Shown in pieces: positions 9,390 through 17,227 of a DNA stretch of 64,000 bases. The DNA lies in assembly GCF_003663825.1 (NCBI RefSeq), contig NZ_RCCC01000001.1:3418501-3482500 (forward strand), given 5' to 3'. Position 1 is the first letter of the stretch, and each line of letters starts with the position of its first letter. The position numbers and the translations under genes are program-made. The notes below the pieces were generated by a model that saw only the letters and a program-made list of their open reading frames with translations, ran no database searches and had not been told where the DNA came from. This DNA is from Acidovorax sp. 106. GTDB taxonomy: Bacteria; Pseudomonadota; Gammaproteobacteria; Burkholderiales; Burkholderiaceae_C.

Positions 9390-10595
9390 TCAGAACGCGT
9401 GCCGCATGCCCACCGCAAAGCTGGTGCCGCTGGCGTTGAGCAAGCCGCTGCCCACCGTGTTAGTGCGGGTGCTGTCACGCATGACCATTGCATACAGGTC
9501 TGTGCGCTTGGACATCCAGTAGTCATAACCCACGGTGAATACCTTGCGCTGCACATTGCCGCCCGCAGCGGTGGCTGGCACCGGGCCCACGGCGTCGCTG
9601 GTGCGGCGTGATGCGTAGCCCGCCAGAATGTTGCCATTGCCCACGGGCACGGTGGCGCTCAGATCCCACACGCGGTACGACACATCCAGCGGCGCGGCTT
9701 CGGTGCCCTTGTTCTCAATGCGGCCCAGGTGAGCCCACAGCTTGACGGCCTTGAAGTCATACGAGCCAGCCCATTGCCAGCTGCGCGTGTTGTTGGGCGA
9801 CGTGCCATCGGCAAAGGTTTGCGGGTTCTTTTTCACGCTCTGCCAAGCCAGCGATGTGGCCAAAGGGCCCTGGGCATAGGCCACGCGCAACGCGCGGTTG
9901 CCCCCGCCTTGCGCTTCCGATGCGGCATACGCGGCAGCCCCGGTAAAGCCAGCGATGTTGGGACTGTCGTACACCACAGAGTTGGTCCAGGCTGTGCCCC
10001 CGGTCAGTGGGCTGCCCACAAAGGTGACCAGATTCAGCGGAGCGAAGATGGTGCCGTCCCCAAACGCGTTGGAGCCAATACTGTTGGCGAACATCAGGGT
10101 GGTCACATTGCCAAGGCGCACCCGGCCAAAGTCCTTGTGCGACAGGGCCACCCAGGCCATGCGCGAGAAGAAGGGGTCTGCCGCCACATTCACCGGCGCG
10201 CCGATGGCGTCACTGCGGCCTGCGGCCCCCGTATCGTTGCGGATGAAGGACGACATCTCAAAGCTGGCCTGCAGCCCGCCGCCCAAATCTTCGTTGCCAC
10301 GCAGGCCCCAGCGACTGGTAGACATGCTGCCGCCTTCGACCTTGCTGATGGCGGAGTTTTGCGCATTGATCCCCGCGGCAGCGCCGTTGAAACGACCGAC
10401 GGATGCATCAACGATCCCGTACAGCGTCACGCTGGAGCTGCCAGTTTGCGCCTGCGCTGCCATGGACACGGTGGCCAGCACGGCCAGGCCCAGTGCGCGC
10501 GCCCACGGCGCGCCAGGGTGGCGCTGGTGCGCCGCGACCAGCTGGGCTGTGTCGTCTTGGTGTTGCTGCGAAGGAAGTGAGGTTTGTCTCTGCAT
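9390..10595 (-). CDS. general (Gram-negative type) outer-membrane porin
   Basis: This trimeric beta-barrel porin of the Burkholderiales type has 401 residues from the ATG at 10595. The mature part begins with SSSVTLYGIVDASVG, continues with GFRGNEDLGGG-like text (WGLRGNEDLGGG) and ends with the terminal phenylalanine (GMRHAF) needed by the BAM machinery. The signal peptide is unusual: about 30 polar residues precede the hydrophobic core and the AQA cleavage site. The frame stays open to an ATG at 10817, which would give a still longer leader. The porin lets small hydrophilic solutes pass the outer membrane. A terminator follows the gene, and an AT-rich inverted repeat lies upstream. Confidence 0.87.
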   Translation of the reverse strand: MQRQTSLPSQQHQDDTAQLVAAHQRHPGAPWARALGLAVLATVSMAAQAQTGSSSVTLYGIVDASVGRFNGAAAGINAQNSAISKVEGGSMSTSRWGLRGNEDLGGGLQASFEMSSFIRNDTGAAGRSDAIGAPVNVAADPFFSRMAWVALSHKDFGRVRLGNVTTLMFANSIGSNAFGDGTIFAPLNLVTFVGSPLTGGTAWTNSVVYDSPNIAGFTGAAAYAASEAQGGGNRALRVAYAQGPLATSLAWQSVKKNPQTFADGTSPNNTRSWQWAGSYDFKAVKLWAHLGRIENKGTEAAPLDVSYRVWDLSATVPVGNGNILAGYASRRTSDAVGPVPATAAGGNVQRKVFTVGYDYWMSKRTDLYAMVMRDSTRTNTVGSGLLNASGTSFAVGMRHAF

Positions 10596-10821
10596 GGTCA
10601 GGTTCTTTCTGTGTGGATGCTGGGGTGGTTCAAAGGTCGTGCGCCGTCTTGTGAACGTCGCATGACCCAGGTGCCGCGCTGGCGGCTGAGGGATGCCGAG
10701 ATGCTGAGCCTGCGATGGCAACGGCAGACATGCCAGAGCCCCTCCAGCGGCGCTGAACGCTGCGGCGAGTGGCGTCTTGGGTGCCCGTCTGACCTGGGTG
10801 TGAGGCTGGTTCTGCATCGGT

Positions 10822-10846
10822 ATTTAGTTATATTTACTAACTAAAT
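10822..10846. promoter_or_regulatory. AT-rich inverted repeat upstream of porin
   Basis: A perfect 9-bp inverted repeat, ATTTAGTTA and TAACTAAAT, is separated by 7 bp. It is far more AT-rich than its surroundings and lies about 227 bp before the porin start chosen here, or a few bp before the longer alternative start. It is likely a regulator binding site or promoter element. The protein that binds it is unknown. Confidence 0.55.
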
Positions 10847-11238
10847 TTGTGAATACACGTACAAACCCGAGTGACCTCGCTGCAGCCCCGGTTTCCGGAC
10901 GCTCAGGGCGGGAGATGCGGGAAAACCATAAGACAGTTTTGCGACAGATGTGCACAAAGACCTGTGCCCCGCGCCTGGGGCATGGGCTGTAGACGCAGCG
11001 TGGCGTTCACCAGATGGAGAACTCGACGAAGAACCAGACGGTGTGCCGGACAGCGGGCCGCACTGCTGTGGAGCGGCGTGCGCAGAGATTGCTGCACCGT
11101 CGCCTTGGCCTGCATGCCGGTTTGTGGAGGCCACCACAAAGGCGCGGTGTTGGCGGCACCAAGCACGGCCACAACATGCGCGATAGCACCGGCGGCGATG
11201 GCTGCAGCAGCCTCTGCCGCGCCCCGACATTGAGTGGA

Positions 11239-11294
11239 TTTGCTATTAATTAAATAGCGCTCTGCGCTTATTCCTCTGGCGCAGCAGGCCTAAA
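11239..11294 (+). repeat. family-A palindromic repeat
   Basis: It begins TTTGCTATTAATTAAATAGC, continues with CTGCGCTT and ends GCAGCAGGCC. It is diverged in the second half. It lies 29 bp beyond the stop codon of ureD. Confidence 0.8.
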
Positions 11295-11322
11295 AGACTT
11301 GTTTTTTGCCTTCAACCGGCGT

Positions 11323-12153
11323 CTACATCGCCCAGATACGCGGCTGCACGGCATCAAGTTGCCACAGGCCCGCCCGCCATGCGCTGCGCACTTGCCGCAG
11401 CAACTGCATGGCCGGCTCCACCTGCGGTGCCAGCACGCGCACCACCACCGTGCGGTCGTTGGGGCTGGTGGCGCCCGCTGTGGCTTTGAGCGGGTGCAGA
11501 TCCATCACCGCCCGGGCTGCGTCCAGTGCCGCGTCGCGGCGGGTGCGGTCCAGTGGGGTGCCTGTGGCAAAGAACATGCTGGCCATGCAGCGATGGCCGG
11601 CCAGGCCCAGGGGGCTGTGTAGCAGCTGGTGGTCTGCTGCGTTGATGGTGCCGCGCTCCAGCCACACGCCAGGCACTTCGATGTGCTGCTCAAAATGGCC
11701 CGTCTCAAAGGGCTGGTTGGCGTGGGGCAGGCCCAGGGCCGTGACGTCCCAGCCCATGCATTCAGCGCCTGTGGCCAGCGCCAGCGTCAGGTGGTTGCGG
11801 GCGCGGCAGGCGTTGTAGCAAAGTGCCTCCAGCGGCAGCCATTCCAGGCGCGCGTTCTCGGCCAGGTTGAGGTGGGTGCGCTGCAGCGCCAGCTCGCCAG
11901 CCGATCGGTAAAACCGCGTGGCCCCCGGTGTGGTGACCAGCCCGTGCGCCCCTGTGCCCACGGTGGCGGCAATCTCCAGTGTGTCGCCGCCCACCAAACC
12001 GCCCGGCGGGTGCACCAGCACGTTGTGGCAAACGCTGTCGCCTTCGGGGTACAGGCTTTGCAGAATGCGCAGTGGCCCGTTGTGCTCAAACCGCGCTACG
12101 GTCCGGGCGTTTTCGAGGGTGTAGTTCAGTTGCAGGCGCGCGTGCCAGGGCAT
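11323..12153 (-). CDS. ureD: urease accessory protein UreD
   Basis: This 276-residue UreD/UreH protein includes the family stretches GDTLEI, TTPGATRFYRS, EWLPLEALCYNA and DVTALGLPHA. UreD works with UreF and UreG to insert nickel and carbamylate lysine in apo-urease in the cytoplasm. The ATG at 12153 is the family start; residues encoded upstream come from a family-A repeat. No ureA, ureB, ureC or ureE-G lies on either side, and the gene next downstream on this strand is the porin. That is unusual, since ureD commonly heads the urease operon. The gene itself looks intact. Confidence 0.9.
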   Translation of the reverse strand: MPWHARLQLNYTLENARTVARFEHNGPLRILQSLYPEGDSVCHNVLVHPPGGLVGGDTLEIAATVGTGAHGLVTTPGATRFYRSAGELALQRTHLNLAENARLEWLPLEALCYNACRARNHLTLALATGAECMGWDVTALGLPHANQPFETGHFEQHIEVPGVWLERGTINAADHQLLHSPLGLAGHRCMASMFFATGTPLDRTRRDAALDAARAVMDLHPLKATAGATSPNDRTVVVRVLAPQVEPAMQLLRQVRSAWRAGLWQLDAVQPRIWAM

Positions 12154-12167
12154 GATGGATGTCTGTT

Positions 12168-12222
12168 TGCTATTAAAAATATAGCTGCTTGCGCTTTGTT
12201 GACAAGCGCAGCAGCCCGTTTT
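12168..12222 (+). repeat. family-A palindromic repeat
   Basis: TTTGCTATTAAAAATATAGC is followed by TGCTTGCGCTTTG and, after a short gap, CAAGCGCAGCAGCCC. It is located 15 bp upstream of the ureD start codon, in the opposite orientation to the gene. Confidence 0.88.
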
Positions 12223-12268
12223 ATCTAGCAAGCATATTCCATACCGCTGCAACTGAGCGGCGTTGAGG

Positions 12269-12376
12269 GCGGCTAACAAAACTCCCCTGGCGTCGTTGTT
12301 CCGTCTTGTCGTACCTTGCGTAATGCCTGCGACGGACCGCCTAGCCAGGGCCGCTACGCTGAGTTTTGTTCGCCGC
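12269..12376. repeat. 108-bp element with 16-bp terminal inverted repeats
   Basis: GCGGCTAACAAAACTC (12269-12284) and GAGTTTTGTTCGCCGC (12361-12376) are complementary at 15 of 16 positions. Just inside them, CCCTGGC (12285-12291) pairs with GCCAGGG (12344-12350). No flanking target duplication is obvious. It could be a miniature mobile element or a long hairpin. It lies directly behind otnI and before ureD. Confidence 0.55.
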
Positions 12377-12386
12377 TCTTACTACG

Positions 12387-13184
12387 TTACAGCCAGGGCT
12401 TGAGCCAGCCCAGCCCATCGCTGGTGGCGTGGGCTGCGGCACCCCGCGCCGGGCGGTATTCGCAGCCAATCCAGCCGTCGTAGCCCAGGCTGTCCAGCAG
12501 CTTGAACAGGTAGGTGTAGTTCACTTCGCCCACATCGGGCTCGTGGCGCTCGGGCACACCGGCAATCTGGAAGTGGCCGACGTTGCCCGTGGGCAGGTAT
12601 TGACGCACCTTCATCGCCAGGTCGCCTTCCACGATCTGGCAGTGGTACAGGTCCATCTGCACCTTGACGTTGGTGGCACCGATCTCGGCGATCAGCGCAT
12701 GGGCCTGGTCCTGGCGGCTCAGGAAGAAGCCGGGCATGTCACGGCCGTTGATGGGCTCCAGCAGGATCTGGATGCCGTGGGGTGCCGCCTGCTCTGCGGC
12801 GTAGCGCACGTTGGCGATGTAGGTGGCGCGCACGGTGGCCGCGTCAGCACCCTGGGGCACCAGCCCCGCCATCACATGGATGCGGGGGCATTGCAGGGCC
12901 TGGGCGTATTCGATGGCTTTGGCAATGCCGTCGCGGAACTCGGCCTCGCGCCCAGGCAGGCTGGCCAGCCCGCGCTCGCCCGCGTCCCAGTTGCCGGGCG
13001 GGGCGTTGAACAGCACCTGCTGCAGGCCATTGGCCTGCAGGCGTGTGGCCAGTTCTTGCGCAGGGTAGGCATAGGGAAAGAGGTACTCCACCGCCTTGAA
13101 GCCATCCTGTGCGGCAGCAGAAAAACGGTCGAGAAAGTCCACGTCGTTGTAGAGCATGGACAGGTTGGCGGCAAAACGGGGCAT
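12387..13184 (-). CDS. otnI: 2-oxo-tetronate isomerase / hydroxypyruvate isomerase family
   Basis: This 265-residue TIM-barrel protein of the Hyi/OtnI family has [14 protein letters not shown] (metal-binding glutamate), QMDLYHCQ, and GEVNYTYLF before IGCEYRP. Neighbouring genes code for a GntP transporter, LtnD-, OtnK- and OtnC-like proteins, so the likely reaction is isomerisation of 2-oxo-tetronate to 3-oxo-tetronate rather than hydroxypyruvate to tartronate semialdehyde. It is the last gene of the operon, 24 bp after the secreted hydrolase gene. The alternative, glyoxylate-pathway Hyi, cannot be excluded because the two families are close and no gcl or tsr gene is nearby to decide it. Confidence 0.85.
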   Translation of the reverse strand: MPRFAANLSMLYNDVDFLDRFSAAAQDGFKAVEYLFPYAYPAQELATRLQANGLQQVLFNAPPGNWDAGERGLASLPGREAEFRDGIAKAIEYAQALQCPRIHVMAGLVPQGADAATVRATYIANVRYAAEQAAPHGIQILLEPINGRDMPGFFLSRQDQAHALIAEIGATNVKVQMDLYHCQIVEGDLAMKVRQYLPTGNVGHFQIAGVPERHEPDVGEVNYTYLFKLLDSLGYDGWIGCEYRPARGAAAHATSDGLGWLKPWL

Positions 13185-13208
13185 GAAAGGTGTCCTGGTG
13201 GGAGAGGG

Positions 13209-14276
13209 TCAGCGGCGTGGTGCAGTGATCAGCACCTGGGCCAGTCGGTCTTGGTAGAAGCGCGCCAAGCCGACGGTGCCGTGGCCTACGGTTTCTGTGC
13301 TGGCGGGAATCACGTAGGCCTGCGCATGCGCAATGCGGGCGATGGCCTTGTCGAGCACGCCAAGCTCGGGTGGGTTGCGTTCATCGTCCGCCGAGTTGAT
13401 GGCCAGCACGCGCGCAGTGATGCGTTCCAAACCCTGCTCGGGGTCGTAGTCGCGTGATGCCTCCCACTGGTAGATGTGGTCGTTGGCGTCGCCGCGGAAG
13501 GGGGCTTTGAGCCGCTGCTCCACCAGCGCATCGGCTGCAGCGCGCGTGGGGGCGAGTTTTTGCAGGCCCTGGTTGCCACCGTTGGTGCCCGTGCCAAAGA
13601 ACACCGACGCGAACTGCAGGCTGCGCGGCTGTCGGGTGTAGTTGCCACCCTGCCATTCGGGGTCGTTGCGGATGGCGTCGACCAGCAATTTGCGCATCAT
13701 CCAGTTGCGGCCCGACATGGCTGCGGGCAGTGAGGCCATGGGCACGGCAATGTCCATGAAATCGGGGTAACGCTGGGCCCAGACCCAGGTGTGCATGCCG
13801 CCCATGGAGTTGCCGATGATGGCGCGCACATGGCGCAGGCCCAGGTGTTCGGTGACCAGCCGGTATTGCGCGGCCACCATGTCGTCGTAGTTGTAGGCCG
13901 GAAAGGCCGCACGCAGGCCGTCCGACGGCTTGCTGGAGCGGCCCGTGCCGATCGCATCGGGCAGGATGATGAAATATTTGCGTGCATCCAGTGGCTGGCC
14001 TGGGCCAAACAGGGTGCCAGCAAAGCCCGGCGTCAGCATGGACTCTGCCGAGCCGTTGGTGCCATGCAGCACCAGCACCGGCTCACCTTTGGGGTCACCC
14101 ACCGTGGTGTAGGCGACCTTGAGTTCGGGCAGGGTCTGGCCACTTTGAAAACGGAAGTCCCTCGCGACCCATTCGCTGTGTTGGGGAGGCGGGTAGTCTG
14201 CGGCTGCGGCACTGCCTGTGGCCAGCACGCCCAGCAGCACGGGGGCGAAGGCTTTGCGCCAGAAGGAAAGGGTCAT
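13209..14276 (-). CDS. secreted alpha/beta hydrolase in tetronate operon
   Basis: This 355-residue alpha/beta-hydrolase has a signal peptide (cleavage near residue 26, after GSAAAA). The oxyanion region is LHGTNGSAES, the nucleophile S157 lies in GNSMGGMH, the likely acid is in NSADDERNPPE and the histidine is in VGHGT. It resembles the MetX/homoserine acetyltransferase-like hydrolases, but its periplasmic location argues against a biosynthetic acetyltransferase role. It sits between otnC (27 bp gap) and otnI (24 bp gap), so it is co-transcribed with tetronate catabolism. A role in hydrolysing a lactone or ester of threonate or erythronate before uptake is an inference. Confidence 0.75.
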   Translation of the reverse strand: MTLSFWRKAFAPVLLGVLATGSAAAADYPPPQHSEWVARDFRFQSGQTLPELKVAYTTVGDPKGEPVLVLHGTNGSAESMLTPGFAGTLFGPGQPLDARKYFIILPDAIGTGRSSKPSDGLRAAFPAYNYDDMVAAQYRLVTEHLGLRHVRAIIGNSMGGMHTWVWAQRYPDFMDIAVPMASLPAAMSGRNWMMRKLLVDAIRNDPEWQGGNYTRQPRSLQFASVFFGTGTNGGNQGLQKLAPTRAAADALVEQRLKAPFRGDANDHIYQWEASRDYDPEQGLERITARVLAINSADDERNPPELGVLDKAIARIAHAQAYVIPASTETVGHGTVGLARFYQDRLAQVLITAPRR

Positions 14277-14303
14277 GAACGTCTCCTTGTTCTACCGTTG
14301 TGG

Positions 14304-15014
14304 TTACCAGTGGGCACCAAAAGTCTGGCGCAAGTCTTCAATTTGGGGCCCTGTCAGCGGCGTGGGGCGGGGCTGGCACTGCAGCCACAGGCGGGCGGTT
14401 TCTTCCAGTTCTTCGAGCACAGCCATGGCCGCAGCCGGTGTGTCGTGCCACACATTGGGCCCCAGGCGCGCCAGCATCACGGCACGCACCGGGCTGCCGT
14501 TGGCGGCATAGCAGGTGATGGTCTGCGCCACCAGTGTTGCTGCTGCGGCATCACCCGGGCGGTGGTACGGGATGTGCGGCACGCGGCCCACCTTCATGAC
14601 GAAGTAGGGCGTGATAGGGGGCAGCAATTGCGCATCGGGCGCCAGCTGGCCACCCGCAGCCGTGTCGGCTTGCAGCGAGCAGGCCACCAGGTGCGTGCTG
14701 TGGGTGTGGATCACGCAGCGCGCGGGTGCGGCTGTCGATGCCGATGCCTCGTAAATCTGCCGGTGCAGCGCAATGGTCTTGCTGGCCCGGTCGCCCGCCA
14801 CCTGCTGTCCCTGGGCGTCCAGGCGGGCCAGCCGCTCGGGCTGCAACGTTCCCAGGCAGGCATCGGTGGGGGTGATGAGGTAGCCGTCTGCCAGGCGCAC
14901 GCTGATGTTGCCCGCGGTGGCGTGCACATAGCCCCGCTCAAACAGGCTGCGGCCCACGCGGCAGATCTCGTCGCGGGCCTGTCTCTCATCCATGAAGGCG
15001 GGGGTAGAGGTCAT
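14304..15014 (-). CDS. otnC: 3-oxo-tetronate 4-phosphate decarboxylase (class II aldolase family)
   Basis: This 236-residue class II aldolase/adducin family protein has GNISVR, the zinc ligands in HTHSTH and the N-terminal RSLFERGYVHATAGN typical of YgbL/OtnC. It is predicted to decarboxylate 3-oxo-tetronate 4-phosphate to dihydroxyacetone phosphate and CO2 in the cytoplasm. Its ATG overlaps the otnK stop by 4 bp (ATGA), which implies translational coupling. The operon context supports OtnC over L-fuculose-phosphate aldolase. Confidence 0.87.
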   Translation of the reverse strand: MTSTPAFMDERQARDEICRVGRSLFERGYVHATAGNISVRLADGYLITPTDACLGTLQPERLARLDAQGQQVAGDRASKTIALHRQIYEASASTAAPARCVIHTHSTHLVACSLQADTAAGGQLAPDAQLLPPITPYFVMKVGRVPHIPYHRPGDAAAATLVAQTITCYAANGSPVRAVMLARLGPNVWHDTPAAAMAVLEELEETARLWLQCQPRPTPLTGPQIEDLRQTFGAHW

Positions 15015-16288
15015 GCCCGCAATTGTGCAAAAGCTTTGGTGAAGAAGTCGGTGCTACCGAAATTGCCCGACTTCAGCGTGATGTGCAGGCCGTCCTTGGC
15101 ATCGGGGGCCACGGCATGGCACCACGGCACGCCGGGGTCGATCTGCGCGCCAATGCGCATTTGCGTGATGCCCAGGGCCTGCACACAGGCGCCGGAGGTT
15201 TCACCGCCCGCCACGATGAGCTGGCGCACCCCACGCTGCACCAGGCCGCAGGCAATGGCGGCAATGGTTTCCTCCACCATGGCACCGGCTTTCTCAGAAC
15301 CGAGCTTGCCCTGAATAGCGCGCACGGCCGAGGGCTCGGCGGTGGAATACACCAGCACCGGGCCTTGGCCAATGTGGCCCTCAGCCCAGGCCAGCGCTTC
15401 GGCGGCCACGTCCACGCCTGCTGCGATGCGCAAAGGGTCGATGGCGAGGGCTGGCTTGCCCGCCTTGATGAAATCCATCACCTGCTGGTTGGTCGCCACC
15501 GAGCAGCTGCCCGACACGATGGCCTGCAGCCCTTGCGCAGCGGGCAGGCGGGCGGCCTCGTTGCTGGGCGCCACGCCAAAGTTGCCCGGCAAGCCAATGG
15601 CCACGCCAGAGCCCGCTGTGACCAACGGCATGCCCTTAAGCGCTGGGCCCAGGCGCAGCAGGTCGGCGTTCGACACCGCATCGACCACGGCCATGCGCAC
15701 GCCCTCGGCCTTGAGCTGGTCGATGCGTGCGCGGATGGCGGCCTCGCCCTGTGCGACAACGCTGTGGTCGATCAGGCCCACGCGGCTCTCGGTCTGCGCC
15801 TGCAGCACGCGCACCAGGTTGGGGTCGGTCATGGGCGTGAGCGGGTGGTTTTGCATGCCGCTCTCGTTCAGCAGCACATCGCCCACAAACAGGTAGCCCT
15901 TGAATACGGTGCGCTTGTTGTCGGGGAAGGCGGGCGTGGCGATGGTGAAGTCGGTGCCCAGGGCCTGCATCAGCGCATCGGTCACGGGGCCGATGTTGCC
16001 TTCGGCCGTGCTGTCAAAGGTAGAGCAGTACTTGAAGTAGATCTGCTCAGCACCTTGCGCCTTCAGCCATTGCAGCGCAGCCAGCGATTGGGCGATGGCT
16101 TCGTCCTTCGGAATGGTGCGCGACTTCAGGGCCACCACGATGGCATCGGCCTCGGCATCCAAAGGTGCCGTGGGCACACCCATGGCCTGCACCACGCGCA
16201 TGCCTGCGCGCACCAGGTTGTTGGCCAGATCGGTCGCGCCGGTGAAGTCGTCGGCAATGCAGCCCAACAGTGCACGTGCGCGCGTCAT
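15011..16288 (-). CDS. otnK: 3-oxo-tetronate kinase (four-carbon acid sugar kinase)
   Basis: This 425-residue protein of the DUF1537/YgbK family has the N-terminal ADDFTGATDLAN, the KYCSTFDST motif, and the C-terminal GGETSGACVQAL and LKSGNFG. OtnK phosphorylates 3-oxo-tetronate with ATP, giving the substrate of OtnC. It overlaps ltnD upstream and otnC downstream by 4 bp each, so the three enzymes are almost certainly made together. Length is normal for the family and no motif is missing. A D-threonate kinase (DtnK) function is possible but less likely given OtnI and OtnC beside it. Confidence 0.88.
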   Translation of the reverse strand: MTRARALLGCIADDFTGATDLANNLVRAGMRVVQAMGVPTAPLDAEADAIVVALKSRTIPKDEAIAQSLAALQWLKAQGAEQIYFKYCSTFDSTAEGNIGPVTDALMQALGTDFTIATPAFPDNKRTVFKGYLFVGDVLLNESGMQNHPLTPMTDPNLVRVLQAQTESRVGLIDHSVVAQGEAAIRARIDQLKAEGVRMAVVDAVSNADLLRLGPALKGMPLVTAGSGVAIGLPGNFGVAPSNEAARLPAAQGLQAIVSGSCSVATNQQVMDFIKAGKPALAIDPLRIAAGVDVAAEALAWAEGHIGQGPVLVYSTAEPSAVRAIQGKLGSEKAGAMVEETIAAIACGLVQRGVRQLIVAGGETSGACVQALGITQMRIGAQIDPGVPWCHAVAPDAKDGLHITLKSGNFGSTDFFTKAFAQLRA

Positions 16289-17196
16289 GCCTTGTCCTTG
16301 CTTGCGGGCAGCGTGATGCCCGGGAAGATCTTGATCACGGCGCTGTCATCTTCCTTGGCAAAGCCTGCGGTCGATGCCTGCATGAACATCTGGTGCGCGG
16401 TGGCCGCCAGTGGCAGGGGGAATTTGCTGGCGCGTGCGGTGTCCAGCACCAGGCCCAGGTCCTTCACAAAAATATCGACGGCCGACAGCGGCGTGTAGTC
16501 GCCCGCCAGCACATGGGCCATGCGGTTTTCAAACATCCAGCTATTGCCCGCGCTGTTCGTGATCACTTCATACAAGGCGCTGGCTTCCACGCCTTCGCGC
16601 AGGCCCAGGGCCATGGCTTCGGCGGCCACGGCAATGTGCACACCGGCCAGCAACTGGTTGATGATCTTGACCTTGCTGCCCGCGCCCGCCTTGTCACCCA
16701 GGCGGTACACCTTGCCAGCCATGCCGTCGAGCACGGCGCCCGCTGTGGCATAGGCCTCGGGCTTGGCCGAGGTCATCATGGTCATCTGGCCCGATGCAGC
16801 CTTGGCTGCGCCGCCGGAGATGGGCGCGTCCACGTAGTGCAGGCCCAACGCGTTCAGGCGGGCTTCCAGTGCCACAGACCAGTTGGGGTCCACGGTGGAG
16901 CACATCACAAAGGTACTGCCGGGGCGCATGGTGCTGGCTGCACCGCCCTTGCCATCGTCGCCAAACAGCACGCTCTCGGTCTGCGCCGCGTTGACCACCA
17001 CCGACACCACCACATCACTCACCGCCGCCAGCGCAGCGGTGGTGGCGTGGGCTGTGCCGCCTTCGGCCACAAAGGCATCGGCCACGCCGGGGCGCACGTC
17101 GCACACGTGGATGGTGAAGCCGTTGTTGCGCAGGGTCTTGGCAATGCCAGCGCCCATGGCGCCCAGGCCGATGATGCCGACGGTGGGTTGGGTCAT
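16285..17196 (-). CDS. ltnD: L-threonate/tetronate dehydrogenase, NAD-dependent
   Basis: This 303-residue 3-hydroxyisobutyrate dehydrogenase-family protein has the NAD-binding GLGAMGAGIA (11-20), the substrate loop DAPISGGAAKAASG and the catalytic lysine in GAGSKVKIINQLL. In tetronate operons this protein (LtnD, sometimes YgbJ) oxidises L-threonate at C2 to 2-oxo-tetronate, the entry step before OtnI, OtnK and OtnC. Tartronate semialdehyde reductase (GlxR) has the same fold; the adjacent kinase and decarboxylase favour LtnD. It lies 31 bp after gntP and overlaps otnK by 4 bp. Confidence 0.85.
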   Translation of the reverse strand: MTQPTVGIIGLGAMGAGIAKTLRNNGFTIHVCDVRPGVADAFVAEGGTAHATTAALAAVSDVVVSVVVNAAQTESVLFGDDGKGGAASTMRPGSTFVMCSTVDPNWSVALEARLNALGLHYVDAPISGGAAKAASGQMTMMTSAKPEAYATAGAVLDGMAGKVYRLGDKAGAGSKVKIINQLLAGVHIAVAAEAMALGLREGVEASALYEVITNSAGNSWMFENRMAHVLAGDYTPLSAVDIFVKDLGLVLDTARASKFPLPLAATAHQMFMQASTAGFAKEDDSAVIKIFPGITLPASKDKA

Positions 17197-17227
17197 AGTG
17201 GTGTCTTTCTAAAGCAAAGAGAAAAAA

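Larger units (their letters stand above)
10596..11322. other. 727-bp intergenic region between porin and ureD
   Basis: No gene could be supported. It contains the AT-rich 25-bp inverted repeat described separately, a plausible promoter zone for the porin, and one family-A repeat near 11.24-11.29 kb. The remaining sequence (about 10.86-11.23 kb) is GC-rich, with only shadow-like open frames. Confidence 0.6.

Noticed and set aside
13791..15314. 507-codon frame antisense to the hydrolase, otnC and otnK genes
   Set aside because: It crosses three well-supported genes on the opposite strand and shows no domain.
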